In this document: positions 13,461 to 26,000 of the stretch, in pieces
How the letters are laid out: each line of letters begins with the position of its first letter
Numbering within the stretch: position 1 is the first letter of the stretch
Made by a program: the position numbers and the translations under genes
NCBI RefSeq assembly: GCF_030867145.1
Contig: NC_134422.1
Coordinates: forward strand, 11,480,531 to 11,544,530
Direction: 5' to 3'
Source of the DNA: Opisthocomus hoazin
Lineage: Eukaryota; Chordata; Aves; Opisthocomiformes; Opisthocomidae
Length of the DNA stretch: 64,000 bases
Notes under the pieces: generated by a model
Databases searched by the model: none
What the model saw: only the letters and a program-made list of their open reading frames with translations
What the model was told of the DNA's origin: nothing

Positions 13461-13847
13461 ACACTTCAGTGACCCCAGAGAGGAACAACGAGAATAAACC
13501 TTGGGACTAAACACCCACAGCAGTACGGGTGGGGCCGAGCGCCCAGGGGACGGCGGCAGCTCTGTCCCTCTCCGGGCAGGAGGCTCTCGCTGCCCGGTAT
13601 CGTAACCACGAGGGCTGTCCTCCACCCCCCGAGCCCGCCGCGGCCGTGCCCACCGCCGGGCACCCAGCGCGGCGGCTCTCGGCTCTCCGGGCGGGCAGGC
13701 CGCCAGCAGCCCGAGCCGGGCAGTCGAGCAGCAGCGGCGGCGGCACCGGAGGGCCGGGGAAGGCCGCACCCGCCTCGCCTCGCCTCAGCCCGCCTCGCCC
13801 CGGGCCGCCGCACACCCCCGCCCCGGCCGCTCGCTCTAGGACCTGCG

Positions 13848-13910
13848 ATGAGTTTGCCCGCCGGAGCCGGCCTCAGCGCCTGCGCGGAGGGAGGCGGCCG
13901 AACCCCTTAA
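13848..13910 (+). promoter_or_regulatory. Candidate upstream ORF in the SNX4 5' UTR
   Basis: An ATG at 13848 opens a 20-codon frame ending at TAA 13908-13910, five bases before the SNX4 ATG at 13916 and in a different frame. Its start has G at -3, while the SNX4 ATG has C at -3 and G at +4, so by the Kozak rule the uORF start is not weaker. If transcription begins upstream of 13848 it would be expected to lower or condition SNX4 translation by leaky scanning or reinitiation. Whether it is in the mRNA depends on the unknown start site. Confidence 0.5.
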
Positions 13911-13915
13911 CACCC

Positions 13916-14023
13916 ATGGAGAGCGCCGAGGCCGAGCCGAGCGACAGCCGCCCGGAGGAGGACGGCGCCGCGCCCCGCAGCGGCTTCCCGCCTCCGGAGC
14001 AGCCCGCAGCCGCGGCGGCCACG
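13916..14023 (+). CDS. SNX4: SNX4 exon 1 (coding part), residues 1-36
   Basis: The exon encodes the disordered acidic and proline/alanine-rich N-terminus ending in an alanine run and Thr36, before a GTGAGG donor. This start was chosen because it is the only in-frame ATG before exon 2 and gives a length close to family members. The frame stays open upstream to about 13529, but that stretch is CpG-island sequence without an in-frame ATG. This N-terminus is the least conserved part of SNX4, so the start is the least certain point of the model. Confidence 0.8.
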
Positions 14024-17000
14024 GTGAGGGTCGCGGGGGGCGGCGGCGGCGGCGGGGCGGCGTCTCTCCCGCGGGCCGCCGGCCTCGGCACGGCCTACTC
14101 CGCCGGGGCTGAGCACCGGGCTTTCCTGAGCGCGCTGCCCGGCCGCCGCGCCGCCGGCCCGGGGAGGGGCGCGGGGAGGCCCGGGCCGGGCGGTAGCGAA
14201 AAGGGGCTACAGGTGGGACGAGCCCTCCTTCCGCCTGCCCGGGGCTGAGCCTCTGCCCGGGGGAGCCCGGGGCTGAGCTGCGCAGCCCGTCCCTCCGAGC
14301 AGCGGGGTTCTCTTCCAGTCCTTCTCTGGCCGCGGTTGGCGGGCTTTGCGTGCCGTCTGCCCTCATCCCTTGTGCCAGATCGTTATTACTGTTGTTGTTA
14401 TTATTATTATGTCTCAGTTTCCCCCCCCAGTTTCACAAGTAAATCCCCCTCCCTGCTGCATTCAGCTAGGGGTTCCTACAGCTCTGCCTTTCCCGGGTGG
14501 GCGTGTGGTCCTGACTGGCTTCTGCCCGCCAACGTGTGGAAGATAACAATCCTCCTCCGAGAGATTAAAACGTCTCGGTCTGGACGTGTGCTGTTTCCTG
14601 CAAAAGGGGAGAGGTGGTTATGCCTGTCCCAGGTGTCCTGGGGAGGAACTCCCCGGTGCTTGGGAAGTGTTTGGGGAGAAAGTGCAGGAGTTGGTTTGTT
14701 TGTTTTTAAAAAAGGTTACTTTGTTAGCCGTAAGGAAAAATATTTCTCTTCTCTGTATCTTCCTGGCTTTTGGTCTCCAAAGATGTCTGTTTGTTGACTT
14801 TGTGTGTTTCTCCCCAAAAGCAGGTTTTCTGTTTTCATTTGCAAATGTGATACAGAACATGGTATAAAGTGAAGCCCTGCTAAAGCCTTTATCCTACAGA
14901 GACCTGTCTTATTTGAACAAATGTGGTGTGAGAGAAGGGGAGACAGGGGCAGTGGCCTTTGGCTCGTGTGGCTGATGTTACATGACTCTTGATTTTTCTC
15001 CTTTAAAAAGATGGAAGACTGTTTGGCAAAAAAACTGGAAATCACTGTCTCGGAAGCCGAAAAACGGACCGGGAGGAATGCCATGAACATCCAAGAGACA
15101 TACACTGCTTACCTCATTGAGACAAGGTGGGTGATGAGAGCTCACTTGGAGTACGTGGATGTGCCGTTCTGAACAGGTTCTCTTTCCTTCCCCACAAAAA
15201 TATCGAGGTACAGGCGATGAGTGGATTTAGTTTGTTTATGATTTGTTACGTGATTATCAGCCTACTCTGGAGGATCTTTTCCCATGAAAACTTGGCATCG
15301 GACCTCCAGTTCAGTATTAATACTGGTGTTGTGTAACTGTGTACTGCAATTCTTCGTTTGGAGCTAGGTGGAAAAATGTGTGCTTGAGAGATGTTACTTT
15401 AATACCGTGTCAACAACTGCCTGGTTATAAATAACCAGGGTTGGATAAATTTATATACATATATATGAGGTTGTATGTGCAGCTTGTATGTGAGAGAGGT
15501 TGTGCGTTGTGGCCTGCAGTAATGGTTAGGCTTGTTTGGGGTCACAAGAAAGTAGTCTCCTGACTTTATGTGGTCAAAATTTACTGCTCTGCTAATATTT
15601 GAAGTGTTTTGCTTGATCTGATCACCACCCACTCCTTGTAGATGCTCTAAGGGTTAGGGTTAATTAACTATTTCCTACCTTCATACTAGCTTCAGCTTTC
15701 ACTGGAGAACTTGGCTGCTTTCAGTCTTTCTGTGTCAGCAAGGTTAATAATACAAGTATGGTAAACAGGCTTGGTACCACAAAGACAACTTGCAATTATA
15801 ACCAGTTAGTAGTGAACAAGGCTTTAAAATCTCTTCTGACTTATAGTTACTTCCCAGACAGTCACAGATGACTCCTGTTATGCAGGATCGTGTTACTAAG
15901 CTGAAACAAGGATTTCAAAATTAGACTTTATTAGGAGTTTTGTCTCTCTCTTCATTATATTAACAGTTTTAACCTTTGGGCCTTGCCTTGGGAATGATTT
16001 GCTGTACAGATAAAACCTTCTGAAACAAAGCAGTTGCGTTTTGCAAAGGGTCTGGAGAGTTCAGATTGTAACACTATCACATAAGTCTTCTAGTCGCTTG
16101 TTAAAAGGCTCCTTAGCTTGTTTGAGGGGACACACCAGTCACACTAACTGCAGACCTACTGGGATACTTTTACTATATTTTGCTAAACTTAAAGAATAAA
16201 ATCGAAAATAGACATACATTATATTTTTCAAATATTGTAGCTTTTTGGCAGTTGCTCAAATATTTGAAAAAAATACTTTTTCAGCGTATTGATAATAAAG
16301 ATCACATCTTCTCACATAAGTAGTGTTATTGTTCTTTTAATGATGTTTCTGAAGGAAAAGAGAAGAAAATCGGAATCATTGATGTCTAACTGTGATGTGA
16401 AATGTACTCTGGGGGCATCTTTATGCAGCCCCAGAACATGCTGACTGCATCTCCTTTCCCGGTCATTCTGACATTACTTTAGACTCACTCCTGCTGGTCT
16501 TTCCCAGTGGTTCTTTCATAGTGGCAAACCTGTATTTTGCTGCACAGATTGCTTTCTTTCATTAAGATTTATTTTATTCTGTGGTCAGCAAATACCAAGA
16601 CCAATTGCATGTTTGTCACAGAAGTATTCAAAATGTGGGTTTGTCACATCTCTAATAAAACAAGTTCTCTATTCCTTTTGCTGAGAAGGCAAAATTTCTT
16701 GCATAAATATAATTGCTGGCTATTAAATGTGCTTCCTGCTGAGCCTGTAGCTGTAGGTGGGCTTCACAGCAATTTGTCTGTGGGTAATAGGATATTTTGT
16801 AGCTGAAGAATGAAACTCAGTTTATAGTAATATAAAAGGAAGACCACTTAATAATAGTTGCATTACGTTTGTGTGAACTGGGGTTCCACCATTACTGCTA
16901 TCTAGGATTTAATTTCAGTTTGAATTGAGGAATTGCATGCATCTGGGTGAAGAAGAGACACTAGATGGATGCAATTACAACCATGGTAGATTTGCTATGG

Positions 17001-20000
17001 AACAGGAGCTCAGTACCTAAACTTTGAACGCCTTAGTTTCACTAGCGCTGATGAAATTGTTTTCAGAATGCAGGTGGTGGTGTTGCTTTTTTTCTTTTCA
17101 AAATGAAAAAATTTATTACTATTCTCACACTTTCATCTGACTCTTACTTGTTTTTTTTTTTAAGTGATATTACACCTTGGTGTAGATCTCTTTCTTTGAG
17201 ACAAAACAAACTCCGCTGCTGTAGATTGCAGAGCCTCAGCAAATTCCAAGGGTTGTGCTTCCTGATAGTGTCTCCTTTATTTTTTTGCACCTTTCTGCAT
17301 TAGCTCAGTAGATTTTTGTGGGAGCTATTTCCGTTCAATTAGTCTTGAAGTCAGTTTGTCTCACAGCTTCCATTAAACTATACAGTTATTTAAAAATAAC
17401 TTGGTTTTTATATTCTCCGTGTGAGAACAGATGAACACTTCCACCTCTTTGTGAGAAACGGCAGTAACGCAAATACAAATTCTTATAATTAGGATGTGTA
17501 ACTAAATATTCCTTCTTGAAATGTGGATGCTTAGCATGTCCCTTGCTTTCTGTAAGGGAAATTGCAAACATCCAGGACTTTGATTTGCTTGCTTTTTAGA
17601 AGTTCAGGCAGCTGTGTCTTATAACAGAGTCTGCATGAAACTACAAGAACTGAGATAGAATGAAACCCAGAATTTGACTCCTGGTCGTGTACCCTTTGTT
17701 TTCAATGGCAGAGCTGAAAGTTAATCAGAATGCAGAGCACCTCTAATTGCTCTGTGCTAATGGACTTTTAATTATAGTGCAGGGATGCCTTTTTTTCCTG
17801 TTCTCCTTCAAAGTAAACAATTTCTTCTGTACTAGTAGGACACTTCCATTTAGTTAACTTTGCTTCTGTCCCTGCTGACTTTCAGATCTCTAGCGTGGTC
17901 CTCCTGGTCACACAATATGATGACTAGAGTGTGGGGATGTTTGTGTTCTGTTTGTGGGGGGTTTTTTTGTTCATTTGTTTGTGTTTTTTTTTTTTTTTAA
18001 ATGTGGCTTTAGGAAAAAGTAACACAACTTTGTGCAGCCTGGTAGCTGACTACTTCATGGCAGGATCCCTGGATTCCAGCCCTACTAGTCTTTACTTCCT
18101 TTTGAAGTAATATGGCAGGGTGGCTCGCTGTATTTGCCCAGTATGGTGGGGAAGTTACTAACCTGATTTCTGCTTTCAGTATTTGGAAAGTTTTCCGTTA
18201 GTTAACTTGTGACATGAGCGATACCTGCTTCTCCTTTAAGACCTTGGATCACCCATCCAAAGTGTAAGGACTTATAAAGAAAGTTTCTGGGAGAGAAATG
18301 AACTTGGAAATCAGTAGCCAGGTCAGAGTTCAGTGGGGTACTTCAGGAGTTTTTGCTTTGTTATGTTTTGTTTGAGTTCCTTTCCCAAAGTCTCCCATTT
18401 CACCTTGGGCTAGGCGAAGAGCCTAGGCATGTGTTTCCTGGGTAGAGGCACAGAATGAGTGCCCACAGAGGTATGCTGTCGTCTGATAAAACAATAAAAT
18501 GCAGATTTTGGTCATTGAGAGTCAGGAAGACTTGTCTGCTCCCTCCAAAGGTATTGTAAAGAAAAAAGGAAGAAAGTCTGAATTCAGCATGAGCTTTAAA
18601 CAGGGGAGAGTCAGGAGATGAAAGAAGATGGGAGAGTTGAAAACTTAACTTCCGATCTGTACTTTAATTAATACTATGAATCATTAACCTGCCTAGTGGA
18701 TGTACGTTTTAGTTGAACACAGCAAACTGTTTAGGCGACAGTATAAAAAAAAAAAAAAGATCACCTGGCTGTGAAAATCTTCTGACAAGCAAACTGCCTC
18801 TTTGTCATATAGCTTGCCGGGTAACTTCTGGTGGTTTACAAAGTACGTAGTTCATCTGTGATGATTGCTCCTCGGTCTGTTGAGAGGCCTAAATACAGAG
18901 ACTGTTTCTAAAGAGCTAATGGAAAAGGTTGCCCAGCCCTCTAAAATGCTGTTCCTCTACGCAGAGAGTGGACGTTGCCTGCTGTAGGGGAGTGGAAGTG
19001 TCTCTTCTCACGCTCTGGAAAGTCAAAGGCTGAAAGCGAAGTTACTGCTTCTGCCACTGAAGAGGTGATTGCTTTAACAAGGAAATAAACCAATGTATTT
19101 CCTCCTCGTCTGATTTAATATTTGCAGCCATTCCACTTTTTATTGCATTCAGAATTGTTTAATGGCTCATTTAAGATAATTAGTTTTAAATGGGAAATGG
19201 GAAGAGGTTAATTAGATAGACTAAAGTTTTCACATTGGCACTTGGAATTAAGGCAAATGAACGTAACTCTTGGAGTAATGTAATCTTCTGGTCGCTTCTG
19301 ATAATGTCAATTATGAATGTAAAAGCTGAAGGTTTCAATTTTGTCTTTTAATTTCTTTTCAGGCAGGTTGGTTTGCTCAGTGAATAACGTGCATTGTTAA
19401 AACTGTACTTAGAGGGGAAACATATGGTTTTCCTGCCTAAAGACTGTACAAGTATTATATTGTTTTTAAAACCAAAACAAATTGAGAAGTTTGACTGAAT
19501 GTCAACAAGTGATTATAATCTTAATTGAAACTGGTCTGCAGTACTTGCATTTAATGGTGGAGTTCATAACGTGGTCTAAAAAATTAGCTGGTAATGAAGG
19601 TATTAAGTGTAATGAGTACCTTTGTGAATTTCTACTTCCTCTCTGGAACAGGGTTCCTGGGGAGAAATGCCCTTGTAATTGGTGGTATTTTATGGTCTCA
19701 TATGTAACCAGGTGGAGACATTCTTGGTGTGATTAAAAAAAATTATTTCTCTCATCTTACTCGCCTGTCCCAAATCCATCCATGCAGTTTCAAACGCTTA
19801 TTACCTCATTTAAAAGGCAGCGGTGTGGATGCATGCTCATAACAGAGGGCTGTACACTACCTTCCCACCACAGCTTTGCTGTCTACAGAGAGCAGAATCT
19901 GGCGGCTTTTACTTTATCAAAGCCTGTGTGGAAGGGGGAATCTTAATCTAGTATTAATAATTTCAAAATATGTCTTAAATTTATTCAAATGAGTTAACTT

Positions 20001-23000
20001 AAGAAGTGTTGCTTCTTCATGGGGCGCTACTCAGCTGCTGTCCTGAAATCTTGTCTTTCCTCTCCAGTCACCAAAAGTCCCTCAACGGATGTTTTGCAGC
20101 CTGTTGAAAACAACCCGGCTAGAGCGGGCGCTGCTCGTCCTGCAGGGAGGGGACAGGGTGGTGCCAGGCTCTTGCTGAGACGCAGCTTCTAGCAGTGGGG
20201 TGGTGGACAATGGAGAACATCCAGACATCTCTCTGGACCCGTGTCTGTCTACCTGTTTCGCTGTCACACTTGCTTTACCTGTTGTCTCGTAACTGCTTTT
20301 CACCCAAAACTGTGTTTACATAAATGCAACAAATGCAACCAAAAAAGGCAGCATTCACAGTTCTAAGATGGTGAGAATGAATGCGTGTTAGAATAAAGGA
20401 AGTCTGAGAAGAGAAATAACATCAGGCTGCCTAATGCAGACTACATCGAGTAGGTTGTGTCAGATGCCCTGTGTTTAAAAAAGAACAAACTACTCTGGCA
20501 GGTTTGACATTCAAGGTTCTCTAGTAGTAATTTAACCTTTTTATTCAGGGTGTAGTGGGAGGCTGGTGTGTCCCTCATGAGGGTTGTAAAGCTTGATTAA
20601 CTTAGACTTATGGAAGCCTGACCTGTTGTCCACAGATCTGCTGAGAGGGGACCTTATAAATGCTTATAAATATCTTAAGGGTGGGGCCCTTATCAGGAGG
20701 ATGGGGCCAAGCTCTTTGCAGTGGTGCCCAGCGACAGGACAAGGGGCAACGGGCACAAACTGAAGCATGGGAAGTTCCATCTGAACACGAGGAAGAACTT
20801 CTTCTCTCTGAGGGTGACGGAGCACTGGAACAGGCTGCCCAGGGAGGTTGTGGAGTCTCCTTCTCTGGAGATATTCAAGACCCGCCTGGACAAGGTCCTG
20901 TGCAGCCTGCTGTAGGTGACCCTGCTTCAGCAGGGGGTTTGGACTAGATGACCCACAGAGGTCTCTTCCAACCCCCACCATTCTGTGATTCTGTAATAAA
21001 TTGACAGTGGGCTTTAGATCTAGTAAACTTCCTTAGTTTCTTCAATGTGGGCAGGGAAGGTGTAGTGAGGGGCACGATCTGGTCTGGCCGCCTGCTTCCT
21101 TGCTCCTGGAGCAAGGTCTGGTCCCTTGCAGACACAGAACTTCAAGTGACAGGGTGCCCTGCTGAAGTGCTATGCTCCTAGATGACCTTTTAAAAATTGT
21201 GGTTCCTATTTAATTTTCTGCTTGATATTTATGTGTGAATTGAGATGTTACTGCTCTGATTATTGTGGTTTTTGTTTTTTTTTTAAATAACCGATGTATT
21301 CTTGTTAATTCTGACAAATACAAAGCTGATATAGCAGGCATGTTGAGAAAATTTTTGCAGAGTTAAAGTTCCACATGGTCATCGCTGCTTCTAGTTGATA
21401 ATTAATGGCGCAAAGCAGTCATGAAGCATTAAGAGCATAATTTACACTGGAACATTCTCTTGCCAGAAGGCTGTGATCTCTTACAGTGACAGCTTACTGA
21501 TGGTATGTTGACCTGGACCCTTACAAATGATAAATGGACTGCTACATTATTAAAATATGTGATGATGCTGTTGGTGTATTTGCTTTCCTCCAATATTTGT
21601 AGGATAGGAACGTGAAATGTAAGTGCATTCTCTTCTAACCTGTACTACGGAAGTAGAGTAAGTGTAGTTCCCCAAACAGACTTGAATCTGTGAAGTCCCT
21701 TTTCAATTTCTGAAGATACTCTTCTCAATTTTGTTTCTTTTTCTCCTGTCACTTTGTAGCAGGGCATGATTCTTTAGTTCTTTTCTCACACTTGTGGTGT
21801 TAAAACCATTGAAGTTATTAAATGATAATGTGACTCTCTTGACTGCAGGAACTGGGAGTTCTAAGGAAAATACAGATGAAGTTTTACATGATGAAGCTGA
21901 CTTGGCAAAAATGGGTGTGTGGAGGACTGGCAAGCCAGAGCCAGGATGAGTTAAGGCAGGTGGACTGTGGAGGACAAGCCACCTAACTTTATACTACTAA
22001 TGTGTATTAACTGTAACTGTATTTGATATGAGAGTGCTATATTGAGGCCACTTACAAATGCATGCTACCAAAATTTGGTTCAGTAATTTTCTAATATCTT
22101 GTGAAGCTGTATTTCTACAGAAACACAGAGTAGGGAACGTCTGGACCAGAAACTTCCTTGAAAGATAAACTCCTTTTCGCTGTTCTCTGACCTCATTGAT
22201 GTTGTAGGTTATCTAGAAAGTGATAAATACAAGATCAGACTTACACTGAGTGGGGAATTGGTTGGGTTAGAGGCGGAAGACCATACTTAAGTACACACTG
22301 TCTTGAAGTGAAACAGCCAGATGAACTTTTCCAAGTACTTCATATTCAGGAAGTGGAAAGCTTTATATATGAATTTACCCATGGCAGTGTAAGCCCATAG
22401 AATGAGTTAAGTGGAGATGAAAAATAATTGCGGCTAGCAGTACTTTTCCTTAGGGGCTCATATTGACAAGAAAAATAAGAATGATATGTAAAAAATAAAG
22501 TGAACTGTTCTTCTTGCAGTTTACCTTTGGTGGTAACTTCTTAAGCCTCTGTAACTCTATTGTATGTCTGAAATGTGTTAGGCTGCCATAAACTGTCACT
22601 GGTATGTGCACACCTAGCCTGCCTCTGGTTACGAGGTGAGGCAGTCGGTCTTAAACTTCAGTTAATTTTTTTTAAGAAAGATGAATAATGAAACTCTCCT
22701 ATTACAGAAAAATCAAAACTGGAAAGAAGAGCTAGTTAAACACAACTCCTGTGCCAGTCCCAGGGTTGCATTTGCTGTGGCCAGGAAATGGTTATGCATA
22801 GGAGTGACAGGGACATTTAATAGCAATGGACCAAATGCATCCTGCAGGTGCTTTTTTTCCTTCCTCTTTCTTGTCTGGTAGAACGTCCATTATATTATGG
22901 AGGACTTCTTGTTCCAGATCTGAGATCTGGATCTGTAATCTTCCTGCCGTTGGAGTCAGGGTGGCCGCAGTCTGCTTTGCTCTGGTGCAGTGTGTCTGCC

Positions 23001-26000
23001 TAGCTTTAGGTGAGTCTCTGGCATGTTCCTGCTGATGCAGCAGCACCTGTATCTGCAGCACAGATAGGTGCTCCAGGGATGTGGCTGGGTTCCTAGGGCA
23101 CGCTTGGCCAGTTTTTTTTGTTTCCCTGTTCACGTTTGCTTGTGCAGTATGTTCTCAGACAGGGTCCACATAATCCTGTGATGCATTGATGGTGGCAGTC
23201 TTGCTTAAGGGTTGATAATAACCCATGCAGAAGTAGTGCTCTTGGCAGCCGTGGTGTAAGTCAGTGCAACTGGTTGATACCTGCTGAAGCTGGAGACTAA
23301 AAGGATGCCAATTCTGAAGTACTCTTATGTGAGTGTCTTGAATGGCCAGATTGTTTACCAAACCCTGCTGGGAGTTTCTCCTTCAGGAAGGTCAGGTTTG
23401 TGCCTTCACATTTCAACCAAACAACTAATCTTCCAGGACATCGTAGCTTAATTCTTTAGCTATTTAAATTTACCTCCAACTCAGCAATAGTACAATAACT
23501 AGATACTTGAATTTAGCCAAGTGTTCTTGATATGTTTGAATTGTTCAGTGCTTGTGTAGGGAGGAATGCTGCTCAGCCTGTCAGCCCAGCGCAAAGCTGC
23601 GCTTACCGTCTTCAAAACTCCGGGGTTGCAGTTGCAACTTTGTTGAATCGAAACACACTGATGGGGAACAATTCTGTGGGATGTTTGCAGTGCAATTTAG
23701 TGGCTGTCAGCAGTGTGGTTGCCTTTTTCTCTGAAGTCAGTTTCAAAGAGTTTAATCTGCAGAAGTTTGTGTTGAATACTTAAGAATAAATAATTGTTTA
23801 TTCCTTGTTGTGAATTTTTTTCCTCCAAATTCAGTTACCTGGAATTAATGCCTTTTCCATAAGGCAAGGAGAGGTGTATACCTTACTCATTTAAAAAAAA
23901 AATTTTTTTTTGCACAATTCTCTATTATATTACTTTAGCCTCAAGATGTAACCATGTTTTTTGTTGTTTTTATTTTTTTTTAAACAAGAGGATATAGCAA
24001 GGCTGTTCCTATCTAATGAAAGTGCAGAAATGCATGACAAAGGCTTTTTATGTTTTGTTTAAGTGTGTAAAATAATTTTGACTGCTATGGAGCAGGATTG
24101 TTTTTCAATAAGGTTGTTAGAAATCCAACCTTGTAGGTTAAGAATAGCTTAAAAAAACAGTAACTTGTGTGTTATTTAGACGTTTTTAAAACTTTACTGA
24201 CAAAGGTCTTACGAATTCAAGAACTGTACAGCCTGAATTCTGCTGGAAGAAATCTAGTACCCTGTTCAACTGAGTACCATATGAGTAAGTACTTGTAGTT
24301 CATGACTTACTGTGCCCAGTTCTGGGCTCCCCAGTACAAGAAGGATGTGGACATACTGAAGCAAAAGTCCAGCGAAGGGCCATGAAGATGATTACAGTCT
24401 TGGCGTGTCTGAGGTGCAGGGACAGCTGGAGAGAGATGGGTTGTTCAGCCTCTGGAAGAGACAGCTCAGGGGATCTTAGCAATGTGTGTCAATACCTGGT
24501 GGGGGAGGTAAAGCAGATGGGGTCAGACTCTTGCTGTGGTGCACGGAGAGAAGACAAGAGGCAGTGTCCACAAACTCAAATATAGGAAATTCCATTTAAA
24601 TGTAAGAAAACCTCTTTACCGTGAGGGTGGTCAAACGTTGGAATGGGTTGCCCAGTGTGGTGGTAGAGTCTCTGCCCTTGGAAATAATCAAAAACCCAAC
24701 TCGATGTGGCTCTGAGCAACCTGCTTTGAGCAATGGAGTTGGATTACAGATGTGCAGAGGTCCCTTGCAACCTCAAGTAATCTGTGATAATCTTGTAACA
24801 TAGTTAATGCTGTTTCATGTAGGTTGATGCCAGTGCTTTGTAGGCTAATTCATCACATAATGTAAGAACCAAGGTAGACCTAGATATCAATGGTTTCTGT
24901 TAAGTGCCTTGTCGGATTCTCTCTCTCTGTTTATTCTGGCATATGCTAACTGGCAAGAAGTGTTACTGACCTGATGCTTATTTTATGATATTGCAAAGTA
25001 TTTCTGTTGCTTTAAATGTCTTGTATGAAGAATGACTTTTTTTGGGAAGTTTTTACATTACTTTTCAATCTTATAATATTCCATGATTTCTCCTTTTATA
25101 GTAACATAAAATCCTTTAACACCTTGCTAGGTGATGTTGGCTTCAAGTTTTCAACAGATTTTTCAAATGCATCAGTTTTGTACCTGCTTATTCTGTCTTT
25201 AGCTAGTTTGTTAGACTATGTGTCCTTAGTCCTTAAATATAAAAAAAGGTATCACTTTAAACAAAAAAATTGGAAGTGCTTTGAAATTTGCTAGATTTTA
25301 AAAAAAAATATTCTTCAAAATTTCTTAATATTTTTAAAGTTATATTAACTATTGTAGCTGTTGCAGGCAAGACAATTTTCATCCTCTGAAGTGAAGACTT
25401 TCCCATTGAATAGTAAATTCCTTCGGCTGCTCGTGAAACTGCTGGCTTGAAGCCCAGCACTGTTCCAAGAGAAATATGTCTAATTCTCTAGTAATGTGAA
25501 CTAAGTCACTCGTGTGACTCTACTTGACTGTGACTTACCTGTTTTTTTGAGGTGTGATGAAAATGTGTTGACTTTTCCTGTGTTCCTAAAAAATTTGAGT
25601 CCTATCAGGCAGAAATTATACATATTTTTAAATGAAGTATGTAGACATGAAATTAAGGTTACTTTAGATTATGGGTGAGTTATGAGGTAATCATGACTGG
25701 GTAACTATTCTTAGGGCTTTGCTGTAATTGTATTGATGGTATGAGGGAGAAGGCAATAGCTTACTAATACTGAAATTTGCTGTTTTGTCTTTCAGAGCTG
25801 TTGAGTCCCAGAGTGAGGGACAGTGTGCCCCAGTGGACTCCCTGTGGCGACGCTACAGTGAATTTGAGTTGTTGAGGAATTACTTGTCAGTTACCTATCC
25901 TCATATTGTTGTTCCACCTTTGCCAGAAAAAAGGGTAAGGAAACCGAGGCTGTAGCTTGCTTTGTATTGTTTGTTATTTATGTTCTGTTAACATTCTTCT

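Larger units (their letters stand above)
13520..14330. promoter_or_regulatory. SNX4: CpG island, SNX4 promoter and first exon
   Basis: A very GC- and CpG-dense block covers the SNX4 start codon, the 5' UTR and the beginning of intron 1. No TATA box is evident, which fits a dispersed CpG-island promoter of a housekeeping gene. The transcription start cannot be fixed from sequence; it is probably within about 13.7-13.9 kb. A short CGG run follows the exon 1 donor. The island is bounded upstream by a CR1 fragment. Confidence 0.85.
15127..25795 (+). other. SNX4: SNX4 intron 2 (10.7 kb)
   Basis: The largest intron, phase 2. It carries two sense-oriented CR1 fragments (about 20.64-20.99 and 24.30-24.80 kb), an unexplained coding-like minus-strand tract (22.79-23.40 kb), several poly-T/poly-A runs, and a short telomere-like motif near 15650. 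The rest is AT-rich sequence with nothing recognisable. Confidence 0.8.

Noticed and set aside
13529..13915. In-frame open extension upstream of the SNX4 ATG.
   Set aside because: It has no in-frame ATG, is composed of CpG-island sequence rich in Pro/Ala/Arg, and is not similar to the SNX4 N-terminus. It is open only because GC-rich DNA has few stops.
13455..14366. Long minus-strand frames over the SNX4 CpG island, up to about 176 codons.
   Set aside because: These are Arg/Pro/Gly-rich shadow frames typical of CpG islands, with no recognisable protein.
15648..15662. Telomere-like GGGTTAGGGTTA in SNX4 intron 2.
   Set aside because: Only about two TTAGGG units; too short to be an interstitial telomeric repeat.
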